Assembly (NCBI GenBank): GCA_030696045.1
Contig: JAUYNO010000050.1
Location: 1-46,011 of the forward strand
Length of the DNA stretch: 46,011 nucleotides
Origin: Stagnimonas sp.
Lineage (GTDB): Bacteria; Pseudomonadota; Gammaproteobacteria; Nevskiales; Nevskiaceae
Direction: 5' to 3'
Below, in pieces: positions 1 to 10,156 of the stretch. The position numbers and the translations under genes were made by a program. Below the pieces are notes generated by a model, which worked only from the letters and a program-made list of their open reading frames with translations, was not told the origin of the DNA and ran no database searches. Each line of letters begins with the position of its first letter. The first letter of the stretch is position 1.

Positions 1-819
1 CCGCACGAGGTTCAACTCATCGCCGCCCTTGGGGCCATGTTCATGGATCCACAGCTCGCCGCTCGCCGGGTTGATCGCCGCGCCCTGCGGGTTGCGGTGG
101 CCGTAGCTCCAGATCTCCGGCCGTGCGCCGGGCGTGTGCACAAAGGGATTATCGGCCGGCACCGTGCCATCGGCATTCAGCCGCACCAGCTTGCCGAGGT
201 CGTTGTCCAGTGTCTGCGCCTGCTCGCGCTCGGAGGCGCGCTCGCCCAGGGTCACGAACAACTTGCCGTCGGGCGCGAATACCAGGCGCGAGCCGAAATG
301 GGCGCTGCTGTCGACGGCGGGCTGCTGCTGGAAGATCCGGGTGAAGCCCCGCAGCCGCCCCTGCTCACGGTCCAGCCGGGCGTAGGCGACGGCGGTCCCG
401 TTCTTGTCGCCGCGCGGTTCCGAATAACTGAAGTAGATGCGTCCGCTGCGCGCGTAGTCGGGCGCCAGCGCCAGGTCCAGCAGGCCGCCCTGCCCCTCGG
501 CGGCCACGGCGGGCAGGCCCGCCAGCGGCGCGCCGGGGCGACCGTCGGCCCCAATCAGGCGCAGGCGCCCTGGCCGCTCGCTGACCAGCATGTCGCCATC
601 GGGCAGGAAGGCCAGGGACCAGGGATGTTCCAGTCCGCGTGTCAGCTCGGTGACGGTGAGGGTGCCGTGCTGCGAGGGGAACCGGCGCTCCGGCTGTGCG
701 GCCGCCGCCGCCGGGGTCGCGGCCAGCAAGGGACCGCGCGCCAGCAGCGTTCCACCGACCAACAGCAAGAGCAGCAGCAGGAGCAGCTGCGCGCGCCGGG
801 ACGCGGTGCGGCCGCTCAT
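1..819 (-). CDS. yliI: PQQ-dependent soluble aldose sugar dehydrogenase, YliI type (3' end outside window)
   Basis: The 273 visible codons read from an ATG at 819 off the left edge, so the C-terminus is missing. The product starts with an Arg-containing n-region and a run of nine Leu, a typical Sec signal peptide (about residues 1-35), so it should be periplasmic. What follows matches the glucose/sorbosone dehydrogenase beta-propeller family: [49 protein letters not shown] and [10 protein letters not shown] are all hallmarks of E. coli YliI, which oxidises aldose sugars with PQQ and calcium. The gene begins only 6 bases after the ydfG stop, so it is probably the last visible gene of an argH-ydfG-yliI transcript. 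The family assignment is strong; the substrate is not readable from sequence. Confidence 0.85.
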   Translation of the reverse strand, partial: MSGRTASRRAQLLLLLLLLLVGGTLLARGPLLAATPAAAAAQPERRFPSQHGTLTVTELTRGLEHPWSLAFLPDGDMLVSERPGRLRLIGADGRPGAPLAGLPAVAAEGQGGLLDLALAPDYARSGRIYFSYSEPRGDKNGTAVAYARLDREQGRLRGFTRIFQQQPAVDSSAHFGSRLVFAPDGKLFVTLGERASEREQAQTLDNDLGKLVRLNADGTVPADNPFVHTPGARPEIWSYGHRNPQGAAINPASGELWIHEHGPKGGDELNLVR

Positions 820-825
820 GCCGCT

Positions 826-1580
826 CTAGCCACCGCGATGGATGGTGAACGGCGAGAAGGCCTGGCAGCTCGGCATCATCGACAGGGTGTTGATGTTGAC
901 GTGCGCCGGCCGGGACGCCACCCAGTGCACGGTGTCGGCGATGTCCTCGGCCGACAGCGGCGTGGTGTTCTCGTAGACCTTGGCCGCCTTGGCGTCGTCG
1001 CCGTGGAAGCGCACGTTCGAGAACTCGGTGCCGCCGCAGAGGCCGGGCTCGATATTGCTGACCCGCACCGGCGTCGTCACCAGATCGGCCAGCAGGTTGA
1101 GCGAGAACTGCCGGACGAAGGCCTTGCTGCCGCCGTAGACATTGCCGCCCGGATAGGGCCATTCGCCGGCGGTGGAGCCGATGTTGATGACGTGGCCGCG
1201 ACCGCGCGCCACCATGCCCGGCAGCAGGGCGCGGGTGACATACATCAGGCCCTTGATATTGGTGTCGACCATCTGCTCCCAGTCATCGAGATCGGCCCGG
1301 TGCGCCGGCTCCATGCCCAGCGCCAGGCCGGCGTTGTTGACCAGCAGGTCGACTTCGGCGAACTCCGCCGGCAGGCCGGCGATGGCGGCCTCGACGGCAG
1401 CGCGGTCGCGCACGTCCAGGGGCAGCGGCAGCGCGCGCGGGCCGATTTCCGCCGCGAGCGCCGCCAGCCGCTCGCCGCGCCGGCCGGCGATCACCACGCG
1501 GGCGCCGTCGGCGGCAAAGCGGCGGGCGATGGCGGCGCCGAAGCCGGCGCTGGCGCCGGTGATGAAGACGGTCTGCGGCT

Positions 1581-1584
<4 letters not shown>
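826..1584 (-). CDS. ydfG: NADP-dependent 3-hydroxy acid dehydrogenase, YdfG-type SDR
   Basis: A 252-residue classical short-chain dehydrogenase. It has the Rossmann cofactor motif TGASAGFG (residues 9-16), NNAG in the middle, and the catalytic set Ser137 (NIGSTAG), Tyr150 and Lys154 (YGGSK). The stretches [15 protein letters not shown] and PAHVNINTL are close to E. coli YdfG, which oxidises L-allo-threonine and related 3-hydroxy acids and reduces malonic semialdehyde. Length agrees with the family (248 in E. coli). The start is a GTG whose bases overlap the argH TGA (GTGA), implying translational coupling; no in-frame ATG fits the N-terminus. It is cytosolic. Its location downstream of argH has no obvious metabolic logic. 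Confidence 0.88.
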
Positions 1585-2969
<1,385 letters not shown>

Positions 2970-3016
2970 GGCGGCATCTGGTTGAATTTGTGGCGCGGGA
3001 TTCCCTGCGGCGCGGC

Positions 3017-3022
3017 ATTATA
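3017..3022 (-). promoter_or_regulatory. Probable sigma-70 -10 box for argH
   Basis: On the minus strand this reads TATAAT exactly, 48 bases before the argH start codon, in the 90-base gap between the divergent argH and algZ genes. I see no good TTGACA box at 16-18 bases upstream, so the promoter may be weak at -35 or activator-dependent. Confidence 0.45.
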
Positions 3023-3059
3023 GGGACCGAGGAAACCAGGACGGACTCACCGACTCCAA

Positions 3060-4178
3060 ATGAAACCCACCGTCGTCCAGCCCGAAAGCCAGCACAACCT
3101 GATTCCCAACTTCTGCCGGGGCGAGGCGATCTGGCTGCTGATGCTGGTGATGCAGATGGTCGCGGTGATGCTGACCCTGGTCAGCGCCGAGCACGGCGCC
3201 CCGGCCCTGGAGCAACTGGTGCTGCTCTCGGTGTACCTGCAGTGGCTGGGACTCTCCAGCGCCATGGTGCTGTGCCTGGCGCGACGCTGGCTGAAGCTGG
3301 CCCGGGTCGGCGTGGTGTTCTTCGTCTGCTGGGGCCTGCTGGTGCTGGTCACCCTGGTGATCGCCGACGCCGCCTGGTGGATCGCCAAGTACGCCAAGTG
3401 GGCGCGGCCGCTGGCCGAGACCCGGATGGAATTCATCGTCCGCAATGTCGCCGTCAGCGCCATCCTGTCGCTGCTGCTGCTGCGCTACTTCTGGGGCCGG
3501 GCGCAGTTGCAGGCGCAGGTGCGGGCCGATTCCGAGGTGCGCTACCTGGCCCTGCAGGCCCGCATCCGGCCGCACTTCCTGTTCAATTCCCTCAATTCCA
3601 TCGCCTCGCTGATCTCCACTAACCCCGAGCAGGCCGAGGAAATGGTCATCGACCTCGCCGACCTGTTCCGCGCCAGCCTGGAAAAGCGCAACCGGCTGGT
3701 GAAGGTGTCGGAGGAAATCGAGTTCGTGAAGACCTATATGCGCATCGAGCGGGTGCGCCTGGGCGACAAGCTCTGGGTCAACTGGGAAATCGGGCCGGAG
3801 GCGCACAGCGCCCGGGTGCCACTGCTGATCCTGCAGCCGCTGGTGGAAAACGCCGTGCACCACGGGGTTTCCCGCCTGCGCGCGCGCGGCGGCATCACCG
3901 TGGCCATCCACAAGGACGGCAGCCGGCTGGTGATCGATGTCGAGAACCCGATCCCGCCGGAGGACGCTCCCAAGCGCGAATCCACCGGGGTTGCGCTGGA
4001 AAACATTGCCCAGCGCCTCAAGCTGATTTACGGTGACAAGGCCAAGCTTGAGCAAGGTCCCGAGCAGATGGATACCGGTCCGGTGTACCGTGCCCGCATC
4101 CAGGTGCCGTATACGACGGAAGAGTCTCAGCAGGGCCCGCAGAGCGGAATGCCGCAGGGTCTGGACGAAGGGGAGTGA
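3060..4178 (+). CDS. algZ: AlgZ/FimS-like sensor histidine kinase (LytS family)
   Basis: A 372-residue membrane kinase. Four hydrophobic stretches lie near residues 22-42, 52-72, 80-102 and 125-145 with no sizeable periplasmic loop. They are followed by a short helical linker and the His_kinase domain motif RPHFLFNSLNSI, in which His172 is the expected phosphorylation site. A HATPase domain follows, with LQPLVENAVHHG as N-box. This non-canonical HFLFN architecture is that of LytS, YehU and Pseudomonas AlgZ/FimS. It pairs with the overlapping downstream algR: the TGA stop is inside a GTGACGATG sequence that holds the algR start. In pseudomonads the pair controls alginate, type IV pili and virulence; which genes it controls here cannot be read from the window. 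Confidence 0.85.
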   Translation: MKPTVVQPESQHNLIPNFCRGEAIWLLMLVMQMVAVMLTLVSAEHGAPALEQLVLLSVYLQWLGLSSAMVLCLARRWLKLARVGVVFFVCWGLLVLVTLVIADAAWWIAKYAKWARPLAETRMEFIVRNVAVSAILSLLLLRYFWGRAQLQAQVRADSEVRYLALQARIRPHFLFNSLNSIASLISTNPEQAEEMVIDLADLFRASLEKRNRLVKVSEEIEFVKTYMRIERVRLGDKLWVNWEIGPEAHSARVPLLILQPLVENAVHHGVSRLRARGGITVAIHKDGSRLVIDVENPIPPEDAPKRESTGVALENIAQRLKLIYGDKAKLEQGPEQMDTGPVYRARIQVPYTTEESQQGPQSGMPQGLDEGE

Positions 4179-4180
4179 CG

Positions 4181-4948
4181 ATGCGCGTGGTGATCGTGGA
4201 CGACGAACCGCTGGCCCGTGAACGGCTGCGGCGGCTGATGATGGAATTCCCGGGCTACGAGATCATCGGCGAGGCCGGCGACGGCGAGTCGGCGCTCGAC
4301 CTGATCGAGGACGAGGAGCCCGACCTGGTACTGCTCGACGTGCGCATGGGCGGCGTCGATGGCATCACCGTCGCCCGCCAGCTGGCCCAGCTCGACATGC
4401 CGCCGGCGGTGATCTTCACCACCGCCTACGCCGAGCACGCCCTGAGCGCCTTCGACGCCCAGGCCGACGCCTACCTGCTCAAGCCGATCCGCAAGGAGAA
4501 GCTGCGCGACGCCCTGCTCAAGGTGCGCAAGCTCTCGCGCGCCCAGAAGCCGGCGCCGGCGCCGGTCGACCCCAATGCCAAGCCCAGCCGCGAGTTCATC
4601 CTCGCCACCACCCGCGAGGGCCTGGTGCGGGTGCCGGTGGACGACGTGCTGTACTTCCTGGCCGACCAGAAATACACCACGGTCTGCCATCTGCACGGCG
4701 AGGTGCTGATCGAAGAGTCGCTGAAGACCCTGGAAGAAGACCTCGCGCCCCTGTTCATCCGCATCCACCGCAAGGCCCTGGTGGCGACCAAGTACATCGC
4801 CAGCCTGGAACGCCGGCGCGGCGAGGAAGAAGACGACGATTCCGCCCACGGCCTGCGCATGCGGCATTCGACCGCGCTGCTGCCGGTGTCGCGGCGGCGC
4901 CTGTCAGAGGTGCGGCGCTTCCTGACCCACGACGGCGAGGCGACCTGA
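4181..4948 (+). CDS. algR: AlgR-like LytTR response regulator
   Basis: A 255-residue regulator. An N-terminal receiver (about 1-118) has the acid pair Asp7-Asp8, phosphoacceptor Asp53 (LVLLDVRM) and a Lys-Pro near position 104 (LLKPIRKEKL). A proline-rich linker leads to a C-terminal LytTR DNA-binding domain (about 145-245) with VLYFLADQKYTTV and FIRIHRKALVA. These segments resemble Pseudomonas AlgR closely. I prefer the ATG at 4181 because GGGGAG lies five to six bases before it; a GTG at 4175 in frame is the alternative and would overlap the algZ stop. It should be cotranscribed and translationally coupled with algZ. It ends 33 bases from the convergent HD-GYP gene. Confidence 0.9.
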   Translation: MRVVIVDDEPLARERLRRLMMEFPGYEIIGEAGDGESALDLIEDEEPDLVLLDVRMGGVDGITVARQLAQLDMPPAVIFTTAYAEHALSAFDAQADAYLLKPIRKEKLRDALLKVRKLSRAQKPAPAPVDPNAKPSREFILATTREGLVRVPVDDVLYFLADQKYTTVCHLHGEVLIEESLKTLEEDLAPLFIRIHRKALVATKYIASLERRRGEEEDDDSAHGLRMRHSTALLPVSRRRLSEVRRFLTHDGEAT

Positions 4949-4981
4949 GCCCGTCGCCGCTCCCCCTCCCCTGGTGCGGGG

Positions 4982-6064
4982 TTAGACCAGCGTTTCGCTC
5001 ATCCGCGTGCGCATGTCGAACATCGCCGCCGGCCGGTCCGGGTGCTCCAGCCGGATCTTCGCCACTTCGGGCAGCAGTTCCAGGAACAGGCTGGTCAGCC
5101 GCGGATCGAAGTGCTTGCCGGACTGCTCGCGCAGATAGGACACGGCGTTCTCCGCTGGCCAGGCCGGCTTGTAGGGACGCTCGCTGGTCAGCGCGTCGAA
5201 CACGTCGGCGAGCGCGACGATGCGACCGACGATGGGGATCTCCTCGCCCTTGAGGCCGCGTGGATAGCCGGAGCCATCCCACTTCTCGTGATGGGTCAGG
5301 GCGATGCGGCGGGCGATCTTCAGCACCGGCGCATCGTGCTTGCCGATGATGCCGGCGCCGATGCCGGGGTGCATGCGCATCACCCGCCATTCGTCCGGGG
5401 TCAGCGGGCTGGCCTTGAGCAGGATGCGGTCGGGGATGCCGATCTTGCCGAGATCGTGCATCGGCGCGGCCTGCTCGATCAGCTCGGCCTCGGCGTCCGA
5501 CAGGCCGGCGGCGCGGGCGATCAGCGCGCTGACCTTGCTCATCCGGTTGATGTGGGCGCCGGTCTCGTCGTCCTTGTATTCGGCGGCGGTGCGCAGGCGC
5601 CGCACCAGTTCCAGATGGGCACTGGCGATTTCCCGGGTGCGGGTCTGCACCAGGCTGGCGAGCTGGCGTTTCTGCGCGTACAGCTGCTGGTGCAGTCGCA
5701 GGCGGGCGAAGGTGACCGCGACATCGAAGGGCGCGCGCAGGTAGTCCTGGGCGCCGGCATCGAAGGCCGCGAGTTCGGAGGCCGAGCGGGCCGGGGCATT
5801 GAAGAACAGCACCGGCGTGAACCGGGTGCGGACATTGCGCTGCAGCCGCTGGCAGGTGGCAGCGGGATCGAAGTCGGCGGCCGAAGCATCGACCATGATC
5901 AACTCGGGCGGCGGGTCAAGGAACTCCAGCACCGGCCCCAGTTCCGCCTGGCCGATGAATAGCGCCTGCACGCCCAGCCGGGCGATCAAGCCACGCAGCG
6001 ACTCGGTGTAGTCCGCCGCGCCGGCCACCACCAAGATGGTGGATTTGCGATTGTCTGCCTCCAA
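4982..6064 (-). CDS. HD-GYP domain protein with degenerate receiver domain
   Basis: A 360-residue cytosolic protein. The first 120 residues have the fold pattern of a response-regulator receiver, but the acidic pair after strand 1 is replaced by Ala14-Gly15 (ILVVAGAADY). The phosphoacceptor-like Asp59 (LIMVDAS) is kept, and the conserved Lys-Pro is changed to Ala-Pro (YLRAPFD). A coiled linker near 125-155 leads to an HD-GYP domain with EYKDDETGAHI, the metal-binding MHDLGKIGIPD (His203, Asp204), HPGIGAGI, HHEKWDGSGYP and ADVFDALTS. All expected catalytic elements for c-di-GMP hydrolysis are there. It lies 78 bases downstream of the sensor kinase gene and in the same direction, so it is a plausible output partner, although normal phosphotransfer is doubtful with this receiver. 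Confidence 0.88.
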   Translation of the reverse strand: MEADNRKSTILVVAGAADYTESLRGLIARLGVQALFIGQAELGPVLEFLDPPPELIMVDASAADFDPAATCQRLQRNVRTRFTPVLFFNAPARSASELAAFDAGAQDYLRAPFDVAVTFARLRLHQQLYAQKRQLASLVQTRTREIASAHLELVRRLRTAAEYKDDETGAHINRMSKVSALIARAAGLSDAEAELIEQAAPMHDLGKIGIPDRILLKASPLTPDEWRVMRMHPGIGAGIIGKHDAPVLKIARRIALTHHEKWDGSGYPRGLKGEEIPIVGRIVALADVFDALTSERPYKPAWPAENAVSYLREQSGKHFDPRLTSLFLELLPEVAKIRLEHPDRPAAMFDMRTRMSETLV

Positions 6065-6142
6065 AAACCTGACTCCAGAAAGTAGCTAAGCCCGAAATCG
6101 CGCGCCGCGGGCAGGACAGTATCAGGCCCCGCCCGATGCAGC

Positions 6143-9100
6143 CTAACCCGTCAGCGACAAGCCCCAGCGCGCCACCAGACGCGCCAACTCCAGTTCCGCG
6201 CTCTCGAAATCATAAGCCGACAGCTGGCGTTCCAGTGTGTCGAGTTCCTCGGCCTGCCCCTGCTGGGCTCTCTGCGCCCGCAGCACCAGCACCTGGCTGC
6301 GGGCCGCCGTGTCACGGCTGTTGAGCAGCTGCAGAAGTTGTACCACGCAAGCCGCCAGATCCAGGCCCTGGACCGCCGGAAGCTCGGCGGCGATGGGCCC
6401 GGGCGGCTCCGCCAGGCTCAGCGGCAGCTGCACGGTGAACACCGTGCCCGCCCCCGGATTGCTGCGCGCGCTGAGCTCGCCGCCCATCAAACGCACCAGC
6501 TCCTGGCTGATCGTCAGCCCCAGGCCGGTGCCGCCGTGACGCCGACTAATGGCATCGTCCGCCTGCTCGAAGGCGTCGAACACGCGCGCCAGCTGGGCCT
6601 CGCTCATGCCGATGCCGGTATCGCTGATCTCGAACGCCAGCAGCGCCTGCCCGGCCGGGGCCGGCGCAACCGCAGACACCCGCAGGCGGACCAGACCGCT
6701 GTCGGTGAACTTGGTCGCGTTGGCCAGCAGGTTGAGCAGCACCTGCTGGATGCGCAGGGCGTCGCCGAACAGGCGTTGCGGCAGCGCCGGCGCCATGTCG
6801 ATGACGAACTGCAGGCCCTTCTCGGTGGCGGCGGTGCCGGCCAGCAGGCGCAGGGTGTCGAGCAACTCCGGCAGCGCGAATGGGGCGGGCGATAGGCGCA
6901 GCTTGCCGGCCTCCAGCTTGGAAAATTCCAGGATGTCGTTGAGCAGCCGCAGCAGGGCCTTGGCCGCCAGGCTGATCTTGCCCAGCCGCTCCCGCTGGGC
7001 CGGCTCCCGCTCGGCGTCCAGCGCCAGGTGCGAGAGCCCGATCACCGCGTTCATCGGGGTGCGGATCTCATGGCTCATATTGGCCAGGAAGCGGCTCTTG
7101 GCCTGGCTGCCGGCCTCGGCGGCGCGCCGGGCTTCCTGCAGTTCGGCCTCCAGCCGCTTCTGTTCGGTGGCGTCCAGCACCACGCCGTTCCAGACCACCT
7201 CGCCATCCGGCTCCCGGCGCGCGCTGGCGGTGACATGGACCCAGCGGGGCGCGCCGCTGGCGGTGCGCAGACGGTAGTCGAGCACAACCGTCTCCTCGCG
7301 CTCGGCGGCCGCGTACAACAGCTCGCGGGCGCGCTCGCGATCCTCAGGCAGCATCACCTCGAACGGCAGCGAGGCCTTGTTGAGCGTGGCCTCCGCCGGG
7401 CGCCCGGTGATGCGGGCGATGCTGTCGCTCATGTAGGTGAAGAACTCGCGGCCGGCGAGATCGCGCTTCATCTGCCAGATCGCGCCGGGGAAGTTGGCGA
7501 CGATGTCGTCCAGCCGCGCATGGGCGTCGGCCAGGGCCACTTCCAGCGCACGCCGCTGGCTGACGTCGATCAGCACGCCGGTCCAGACCAGCTCACCACC
7601 GGGCTCGGTGTAGACGTTGGCACGCACCGACAGATGCCGCAGGCTGCCGTCCTCCGACTGGTAGCGCAGCTCCAGCTGCAACTGGCTGCCGTCGAGCGCG
7701 GAGCGGTTCAGCTCGCTGAACATCCGCTCGCGGTCGCTGGCCGGCACGTTCTGGAAGGTCGGCGCGGCATCGCCCAGGTGCTCGGCGGGGCGCCGACCGG
7801 TGACCCGCAACACACCCTCGCTGACGTAGTCGAAGCGGTAGCCCGCATCCGGGTCCCGGCGCAGCCGGAACACCGCGCCCGGGACGCTGTCGATCAGCTC
7901 CTGCATGCGCTGGCGGGCGGCGTCCAGCTCCTGCTCGATCTGCTGCACCCGGCTGGCATCCAGGGTGATGCCGTTCCAGACCAGGGCGCCATCCGCCTCG
8001 GCCCGGGCGCGGGCCGCGACCTGCACCCATTTCCATTCGCCGCTGGCGGTGTTGAGGCGGTAGCGTTCCTCGTCGATGCCACCCTGCTCGGTGAGCCGCT
8101 GCATCAGCGCCTGCAGGCGGCCAAGATCGTCCGGATGCACCGAATCGAAGGAGCGCGTCTGCATCAGCCGGTTGGTTTCCTCGGGCGTGCGGCCGGTGAT
8201 GTGGCGGATGCCCTCCGACAGATAGGTGTAGTGCTGGCGCCCGTCGGGCTCGCGGCGGAACTGCCAGATCGCGCCCGGAATGCCCTCAGCCAGCTCGCGC
8301 AGGCGGCGTTCGGCCTGCTCAGCGCGGTCCTGGGCCGCGCGCCGACGGCCGATCTCGCGCCGCAGCGACAGCGCCCAGGCGAAGGTCAGCAACAGCAGCA
8401 GGGCGGTGCCGGCCAGCGCCAGCAGCTCGTTGCGGGTGATGCGGTCGCCCGGTTCGGCACCGGGCGCCGTCATCCAGCGGCTGCGGATCGCCGCCATGCG
8501 CTCGGGTGGAATGCCCAGCAACGCCTTGCTGAGGATGCTTGCCAGTTCCGGCCAGTCCTTGCGCACCCCCATCCGCAAGTGATTGCGCAGGGCATTGATC
8601 GGGGCCGCGATCTTGAGGTTGGTCAGGCCGTGCAGCTGGATGTGGTAGTTGGCCACCGCCAGCGGCACCGTGGTCGCCACCGCGCGGCCGACGGCGACCG
8701 TTTCCAGCGCTTCACGGATGTTGGCGACCAGCACCGGCTTGAGACCCGGGTAATCGCGCAGGAACAGCTCGGTGGTGCCAAAGCCGCGCACCATGGCAAC
8801 CGTCTGGCCGTCGAGGTCGGCGAGGCTCTCGACGTAGCCGCCGTCGTCGCGGGTGACGATCACCTCGAACAGGTCGAGGTAGGGTTCGGTATAGCGAAGA
8901 TATTCCTCGCGCCCGGGTGCCGTGATGATCGCCGGCAGCAGATCCACCTGCTGGGTACTGGCTGCATGGATCACCGCCGGCCAGTCCGGCAACTCCACCA
9001 GCTCGAAGCGCAGGCCGGTCATCGTCGCCAGCTCTTGCAGCACGTCCTCCGACAGGCCGGCGTGTCGACCTTGGTCGTCGATGAAGTCAACCGGCGGCCA

Positions 9101-9244
9101 GGCCCGATCCGCGCCGAAGCGCAGCACCGGGTGCTCGGCGATGAAGTTCTGTTCCGCCGCGCTCAGCGCCAGGCGACCGCTGGCGGCCGCCGGCTGCGTC
9201 AGCGCCAGCGTCAACAGCCCGGCGAGTCGCAGCGGCCTGAACAT
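6143..9244 (-). CDS. BvgS-like sensor histidine kinase: SBP-TM-PAS-PAS-PAS-HisKA-HATPase
   Basis: A 1033-residue inner-membrane kinase. It has a signal peptide (about 1-22), one periplasmic type 3 solute-binding domain (about 30-265, with LRFGADRAWPPVDF and RYTEPYLDLF), and one membrane helix near 272-292. Three successive PAS domains follow (about 315-430, 440-560, 575-695). Next come a HisKA dimerisation domain with [10 protein letters not shown] (His725) and a HATPase domain with NLLANATKF, DTGIGM and GGTGLGLT. No receiver or intact Hpt follows; instead there is a tail of about 80 residues ending with LSAYDFESAELELARL, which is also found at the end of the giant kinase in this window. The ligand is likely a small molecule such as an amino acid, by family analogy. 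The HD-GYP gene directly downstream is the nearest possible output. Confidence 0.88.
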   Translation of the reverse strand: MFRPLRLAGLLTLALTQPAAASGRLALSAAEQNFIAEHPVLRFGADRAWPPVDFIDDQGRHAGLSEDVLQELATMTGLRFELVELPDWPAVIHAASTQQVDLLPAIITAPGREEYLRYTEPYLDLFEVIVTRDDGGYVESLADLDGQTVAMVRGFGTTELFLRDYPGLKPVLVANIREALETVAVGRAVATTVPLAVANYHIQLHGLTNLKIAAPINALRNHLRMGVRKDWPELASILSKALLGIPPERMAAIRSRWMTAPGAEPGDRITRNELLALAGTALLLLLTFAWALSLRREIGRRRAAQDRAEQAERRLRELAEGIPGAIWQFRREPDGRQHYTYLSEGIRHITGRTPEETNRLMQTRSFDSVHPDDLGRLQALMQRLTEQGGIDEERYRLNTASGEWKWVQVAARARAEADGALVWNGITLDASRVQQIEQELDAARQRMQELIDSVPGAVFRLRRDPDAGYRFDYVSEGVLRVTGRRPAEHLGDAAPTFQNVPASDRERMFSELNRSALDGSQLQLELRYQSEDGSLRHLSVRANVYTEPGGELVWTGVLIDVSQRRALEVALADAHARLDDIVANFPGAIWQMKRDLAGREFFTYMSDSIARITGRPAEATLNKASLPFEVMLPEDRERARELLYAAAEREETVVLDYRLRTASGAPRWVHVTASARREPDGEVVWNGVVLDATEQKRLEAELQEARRAAEAGSQAKSRFLANMSHEIRTPMNAVIGLSHLALDAEREPAQRERLGKISLAAKALLRLLNDILEFSKLEAGKLRLSPAPFALPELLDTLRLLAGTAATEKGLQFVIDMAPALPQRLFGDALRIQQVLLNLLANATKFTDSGLVRLRVSAVAPAPAGQALLAFEISDTGIGMSEAQLARVFDAFEQADDAISRRHGGTGLGLTISQELVRLMGGELSARSNPGAGTVFTVQLPLSLAEPPGPIAAELPAVQGLDLAACVVQLLQLLNSRDTAARSQVLVLRAQRAQQGQAEELDTLERQLSAYDFESAELELARLVARWGLSLTG

Positions 9245-9256
9245 GCCTGGACGGTG

Positions 9257-9982
9257 CTAATCGGCGGCGGCGACGAGCCGCTTGCGCAAGCGCAGGTTCA
9301 GCAATTCCACCGCCACCGAGAACGCCATCGCCGTGTAGATGTAGGCCTTGGAGAAATGCAGCTCGACGCCTTCGGCCATCAGCACCGCGCCGATCATCAC
9401 CAGGAAGGCCAGGGCCAGCATTTTCACGGTCGGATTGCGGTCGACGAAGCGCGCCAGCGGGCCGGAGAAGAACATCATCGAGATCACCGCGATGACGATG
9501 GCGGTGATCATCACCGGCAGGTTGTCGGTCATGCCGACGGCGGTGATGACCGAATCCAGCGAGAACACGATGTCGAGGATCATGATCTGGACGATGGTGC
9601 CGATGAAGGTCACGCCGGCATCGCCGATTGGGCTGCCGGCCTCGTGGGTCGCGCCGGACAGCATGTCGCGGATCTCCTTGCCGGCCTTGTAGACCAGGAA
9701 CACGCCACCGAAGAACAGGATCAGGTCGCGGCCGGAAAAGCCCATGCCGGCGAGGCTGAACAGGTCGTTGGTGAGTTTGGCGATCCAGGCCAGCGAAACC
9801 AGCAGCAGGATACGTGTGCCCATGGCGCCGGCGAGGCCAATCGTACGGGCGCGTGCCTGCTGATGGGCCGGCAGCTTGCTGGCCATGATCGACAGGAAAA
9901 TGATGTTGTCGATGCCCAGCACGATCTCAAGGGCCGTGAGGGTAAACAGTGCGAGCCAGAGCTCTGGATTGGTGAAGTCCAC
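9257..9982 (-). CDS. TerC-family integral membrane protein
   Basis: A 241-residue protein with about seven hydrophobic helices. The N-terminal LEIVLGIDNIIFLS and the later repeat MILDIVFSLDSVITA are the two acidic signatures of the TerC (UPF0053) family. Characterised relatives such as Alx and YceF/MeeF-type proteins export manganese or support metal loading of secreted proteins; the substrate here is unknown. The very short form without CBS domains is typical of the YgdQ/TerC subgroup. It ends 12 bases before the next leftward start codon (the sensor kinase), so both may share a transcript. I looked upstream for a yybP-ykoY manganese riboswitch and could not recognise one. Confidence 0.85.
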   Translation of the reverse strand: MDFTNPELWLALFTLTALEIVLGIDNIIFLSIMASKLPAHQQARARTIGLAGAMGTRILLLVSLAWIAKLTNDLFSLAGMGFSGRDLILFFGGVFLVYKAGKEIRDMLSGATHEAGSPIGDAGVTFIGTIVQIMILDIVFSLDSVITAVGMTDNLPVMITAIVIAVISMMFFSGPLARFVDRNPTVKMLALAFLVMIGAVLMAEGVELHFSKAYIYTAMAFSVAVELLNLRLRKRLVAAAD

Positions 9983-10156
9983 GGGAGTAATTCAGTAGGG
10001 AAGCGTGATTGCGGGGCCGATGATACCGGGTCGGTCGGGCTAAGCCCGAAATTGCCGCGATACCGGACTGTCACCCAACTGACGCGGAAGCGTCATCGGT
10101 GCTTTACGGCCACAGCCTAATCTCCGATGCGTAATGAAAGACGCAGGAGCCAGGAC

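Noticed and set aside
6085..10052. GCTAAGCCCGAAAT occurs at 6085-6098 and at 10039-10052, both between genes
   Set aside because: Fourteen bases shared in 46 kb of biased composition is expected by chance; flanks do not match and the sites sit differently relative to genes.
7028..10120. A 1030-codon open frame on the plus strand, antisense to the sensor kinase and terC-like genes
   Set aside because: Low-complexity Arg/Gln/His/Gly product with no domain; typical mirror frame of a GC-rich gene whose real product on the other strand has full domain structure.
9983..10156. Possible manganese (yybP-ykoY) riboswitch before the terC-like gene
   Set aside because: The conserved loops of that riboswitch are not recognisable; only a short CGGGCTTAGCCCG-type hairpin is present.
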